DNA from: Dysgonamonadaceae bacterium
GTDB lineage: Bacteria; Bacteroidota; Bacteroidia; Bacteroidales; Azobacteroidaceae
DNA length: 6,195 bases
Direction of reading: 5' to 3'
Assembly: GCA_031282925.1 (NCBI GenBank)
Contig: JAITCT010000343.1
Coordinates: 1-6,195, forward strand
Part shown: in pieces, positions 4,561 through 6,195 of the stretch
How positions within the stretch are numbered: the first letter of the stretch is position 1
How the letters are laid out: each line of letters starts with the position of its first letter
The notes under the pieces: model-generated
What the model saw: the letters and a program-made list of their open reading frames with translations, nothing else
Database searches by the model: none
Told to the model about the DNA's origin: nothing
Position numbers and translations under genes: made by a program

Positions 4561-6195
4561 TTATTTAAGCCACTGGTCAAACCATCGGAAAAATTCCCGT
4601 TGAAAAAGAATGCCGTTCTGCGGCTGTAAAACCCAATGATTTTCGTTCGGGAAAACCAGCATCCGCGAAGGGATTCCGCGTAACTGCGCCGCATTAAAAG
4701 CCATCATGCCCTGCGAGGCCAGAATCCGGTAGTCCAATTCGCCGCAACTGACGGCTATCGGCGTATCCCATTTGTCAACAAACCGGTGAGGCGAATTAGC
4801 ATAACTGTTTTGTGCCGTTTGATTGGATTTGTCCCAGAACGGGCCGCCCAAATCCCAATTGGGAAACCATATTTCTTCGGTTTCCAGATATTTAGCTTCC
4901 AGGTTGAAGATTCCCGCGTGCGCCCAAAAAGCCTTGAAGCGTTTATTGTGATGCCCTGCCAGCCAGTAAACTGAAAAACCGCCGTAACTTGCGCCCGTGC
5001 AGCCGAGATGTGCCGCATCGACGTAAGGTTCTTTGGCCAAAGCGTCTATGGCAGAAAGATAATCCTTCATGTTTTGTCCCCCGTAATCGCCGCTGATTTG
5101 TTCGCACCAGGCTTGCCCGAATCCGGGTACACCCCTCCGGTTGGGCGCAACAATGATATAATCGTGAGCAGCCATGATTTGAAAATTCCACCGGAGCGAC
5201 CAGAACTGGCTCACCGTACTTTGAGGCCCTCCTTCACAGAATAAAAGCGCCGGATATTTTTTGTTCGGGTCAAAATCGGGCGGATAAATCACCCAGGTCA
5301 GCATGTCTTTGTTGTCGGTGGTTTTTATCCAGCGGGGTTCTACTTTTCCCATCGTGATTTGCGAGAGGATATCTGTATTTTCCTGAGAGATGTTCAAGCC
5401 CCCCTGCCCCCCGAAGAGGGGTTCTGCCGCAACAAGGTTATCAATCTCACCGCCCAACTCCCCCCTTTGGGGGGCAGGGGAGGCTTGAGCGAGGGAAATA
5501 ACATAAACTTCATTCGGCGCAGACATGGATTGGCGCAGGCCGACTAAATATCCCTTTGTGTATGCGATTGAAACATAATCATACTGTCCTTGCGTAATTT
5601 GTTGAATCGTCTTGCCTGCGTTCGGAACATTGACGCTGAAAAACTGGGGAGTCCCCTGCACGTTGGAAAGCATATAAATCACGGACGAAGCGTCGTTCCA
5701 ACAAAAATCATCGGTGTTGTAATCAAAATGTTCGGTCAGGTAATATTTCCCGCCAGTAGCCAAATCCATTACAAAAAGGCGATTTTTGTCCGCTTCGTAA
5801 CCGTCGCGTTCCATACTTTGCCAGGCTAAGTATTTCCCGTCGGGCGAAAATTTGGGATTGATGTCGTAACCCGTCATGCCTTCGGTCATGTTGGTTGTTT
5901 TTTTTGTTTCCGTATGATAGAAATAAATATCGGAGTTGGTGGAGACAGCATATTCTTTTCCCGTTTTCTTGCGGGAAGCGTAGGCGATAATCTTGCTGTC
6001 GGGCGACCAGTCCAATTGTTCGACGCCGCCGAAAGGTTTCATCGGCGCTTCAAAAGGCTCGCCTTCCATAATATCGACAATATTGGACAGGTTTTCCCCG
6101 TCGTAATCGGCCGTAAAAGGATGCGGAACGGTTTCTACCCACTCGTCCCAGTGTTTGTACATCAGGTCGTCAATAATCCTTCCTGTGGCTTTGTC
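4561..6195 (-). CDS. S9 family peptidase, dipeptidyl-peptidase 5-like (5' end outside window)
   Basis: The 544 visible residues (numbered from the window edge) are the C-terminal three quarters of a DPP5-like serine peptidase that releases dipeptides from oligopeptides, normally in the periplasm. The N-terminal part is beta-propeller with PD40-type repeats (LDWSPDSK, PKFSPDGK). The alpha/beta hydrolase domain follows from about residue 280 (GKVEPRWIKTTD, CEGGPQS, PNRRGVPGFG). The triad is Ser403 in GASYGG (codon 4987-4989), Asp488 in ELDYRI (4732-4734) and His520 in NENHW (4636-4638). Spacings of 85 and 32 equal those I recall for Porphyromonas gingivalis DPP5 (Ser542, Asp627, His659). The frame stays open upstream of the ATG at 6160-6162 with family-like sequence (RIIDDLMYKHWDEW), so that ATG is internal and roughly 165 residues including the signal peptide are missing from view. 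Residues 237-267 are encoded by an inserted palindromic repeat. Confidence 0.93.
   Translation of the reverse strand, partial: DKATGRIIDDLMYKHWDEWVETVPHPFTADYDGENLSNIVDIMEGEPFEAPMKPFGGVEQLDWSPDSKIIAYASRKKTGKEYAVSTNSDIYFYHTETKKTTNMTEGMTGYDINPKFSPDGKYLAWQSMERDGYEADKNRLFVMDLATGGKYYLTEHFDYNTDDFCWNDASSVIYMLSNVQGTPQFFSVNVPNAGKTIQQITQGQYDYVSIAYTKGYLVGLRQSMSAPNEVYVISLAQASPAPQRGELGGEIDNLVAAEPLFGGQGGLNISQENTDILSQITMGKVEPRWIKTTDNKDMLTWVIYPPDFDPNKKYPALLFCEGGPQSTVSQFWSLRWNFQIMAAHDYIIVAPNRRGVPGFGQAWCEQISGDYGGQNMKDYLSAIDALAKEPYVDAAHLGCTGASYGGFSVYWLAGHHNKRFKAFWAHAGIFNLEAKYLETEEIWFPNWDLGGPFWDKSNQTAQNSYANSPHRFVDKWDTPIAVSCGELDYRILASQGMMAFNAAQLRGIPSRMLVFPNENHWVLQPQNGILFQREFFRWFDQWLK
5394..5488. repeat. In-frame palindromic repeat element inside the S9 peptidase gene
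   Basis: The two ends are inverted copies: TCAAGCC (5394-5400) pairs with GGCTTGA (5482-5488), and CCCCTGCCCCCC (5401-5412) pairs with GGGGGGCAGGGG (5469-5480), with one bulged A at 5481. Each arm is also a small hairpin by itself: CCCC-GAAGA-GGGG at 5409-5421, and CCCCCC-TTT-GGGGGG at 5460-5474. A 38-base unstructured centre separates the arms. On the minus strand it is read without stops as 31 residues (237-267 of the visible protein, rich in G, A, P, Q) between SLA and NISQEN, a position where relatives have only a short loop. This looks like a small non-autonomous palindromic element (REP/BIME- or MITE-like). No target duplication could be defined. Confidence 0.75.

Noticed and set aside
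5359..5547. Plus-strand 62-codon frame across the palindromic element
   Set aside because: It has no domain and exists because the repeat is low in stop codons in several frames. The minus-strand peptidase is the real gene.
6160..6162. ATG at 6160-6162 as the start of the S9 peptidase
   Set aside because: The frame continues open to the window edge with family-like sequence, and a protein starting there would lack its signal peptide and the first part of the propeller.

Overview
The window looks like a piece of a Bacteroidales (Bacteroidetes) chromosome. The evidence is the folP-dacA (dihydropteroate synthase / CdaA-type diadenylate cyclase) gene pair, a dipeptidyl-peptidase 5-type S9 peptidase close to the Porphyromonas enzyme, a MntA/HepT-like pair of the kind scattered through Bacteroidetes genomes, absence of clear Shine-Dalgarno sequences, and several TAnnTTTG-type -7 elements. 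No rRNA, tRNA, CRISPR array, insertion sequence or origin was seen.

Region 1 (1-721) is AT-rich (about 30% GC by hand count in the first 120 bases, against about 45% in a sampled line of the core genes). It holds a promoter-like leader and a minimal nucleotidyltransferase / HepT-like toxin-antitoxin module that appears inactivated. The antitoxin has lost the serine of its GSx10DxD motif and is frameshifted at an A6 run near its end. The HepT partner lacks the RX4-6H(xY) motif, apparently through an in-frame deletion. This is most likely a decayed accessory module.

Region 2 (752-3922, + strand) is a compact three-gene run. It starts with an exported GHL10/DUF187 (YngK/DigH-like) glycoside hydrolase with a C-terminal FN3-like domain. 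folP follows after 34 bases, and dacA overlaps the folP stop by ATGA. The run links cell-wall glycan processing, folate synthesis and c-di-AMP signalling by position; a functional link is only inferred.

Region 3 (3950-6195, - strand) converges on dacA after a 27-base gap. It contains, in transcription order, a DPP5-like S9 peptidase whose 5' end lies outside the window, and, 2 bases after its stop, a YciO-type member of the Sua5/YciO/YrdC family.

The most unusual structure is a 95-base palindromic, G/C-run-rich element (5394-5488) inside the peptidase gene. It is read in frame and adds about 31 residues just before the catalytic domain. It resembles in principle the protein-coding palindromic repeats of Rickettsia and is a candidate dispersed Bacteroidetes repeat. 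No complete novel system is evident beyond that element and the decayed toxin-antitoxin pair.
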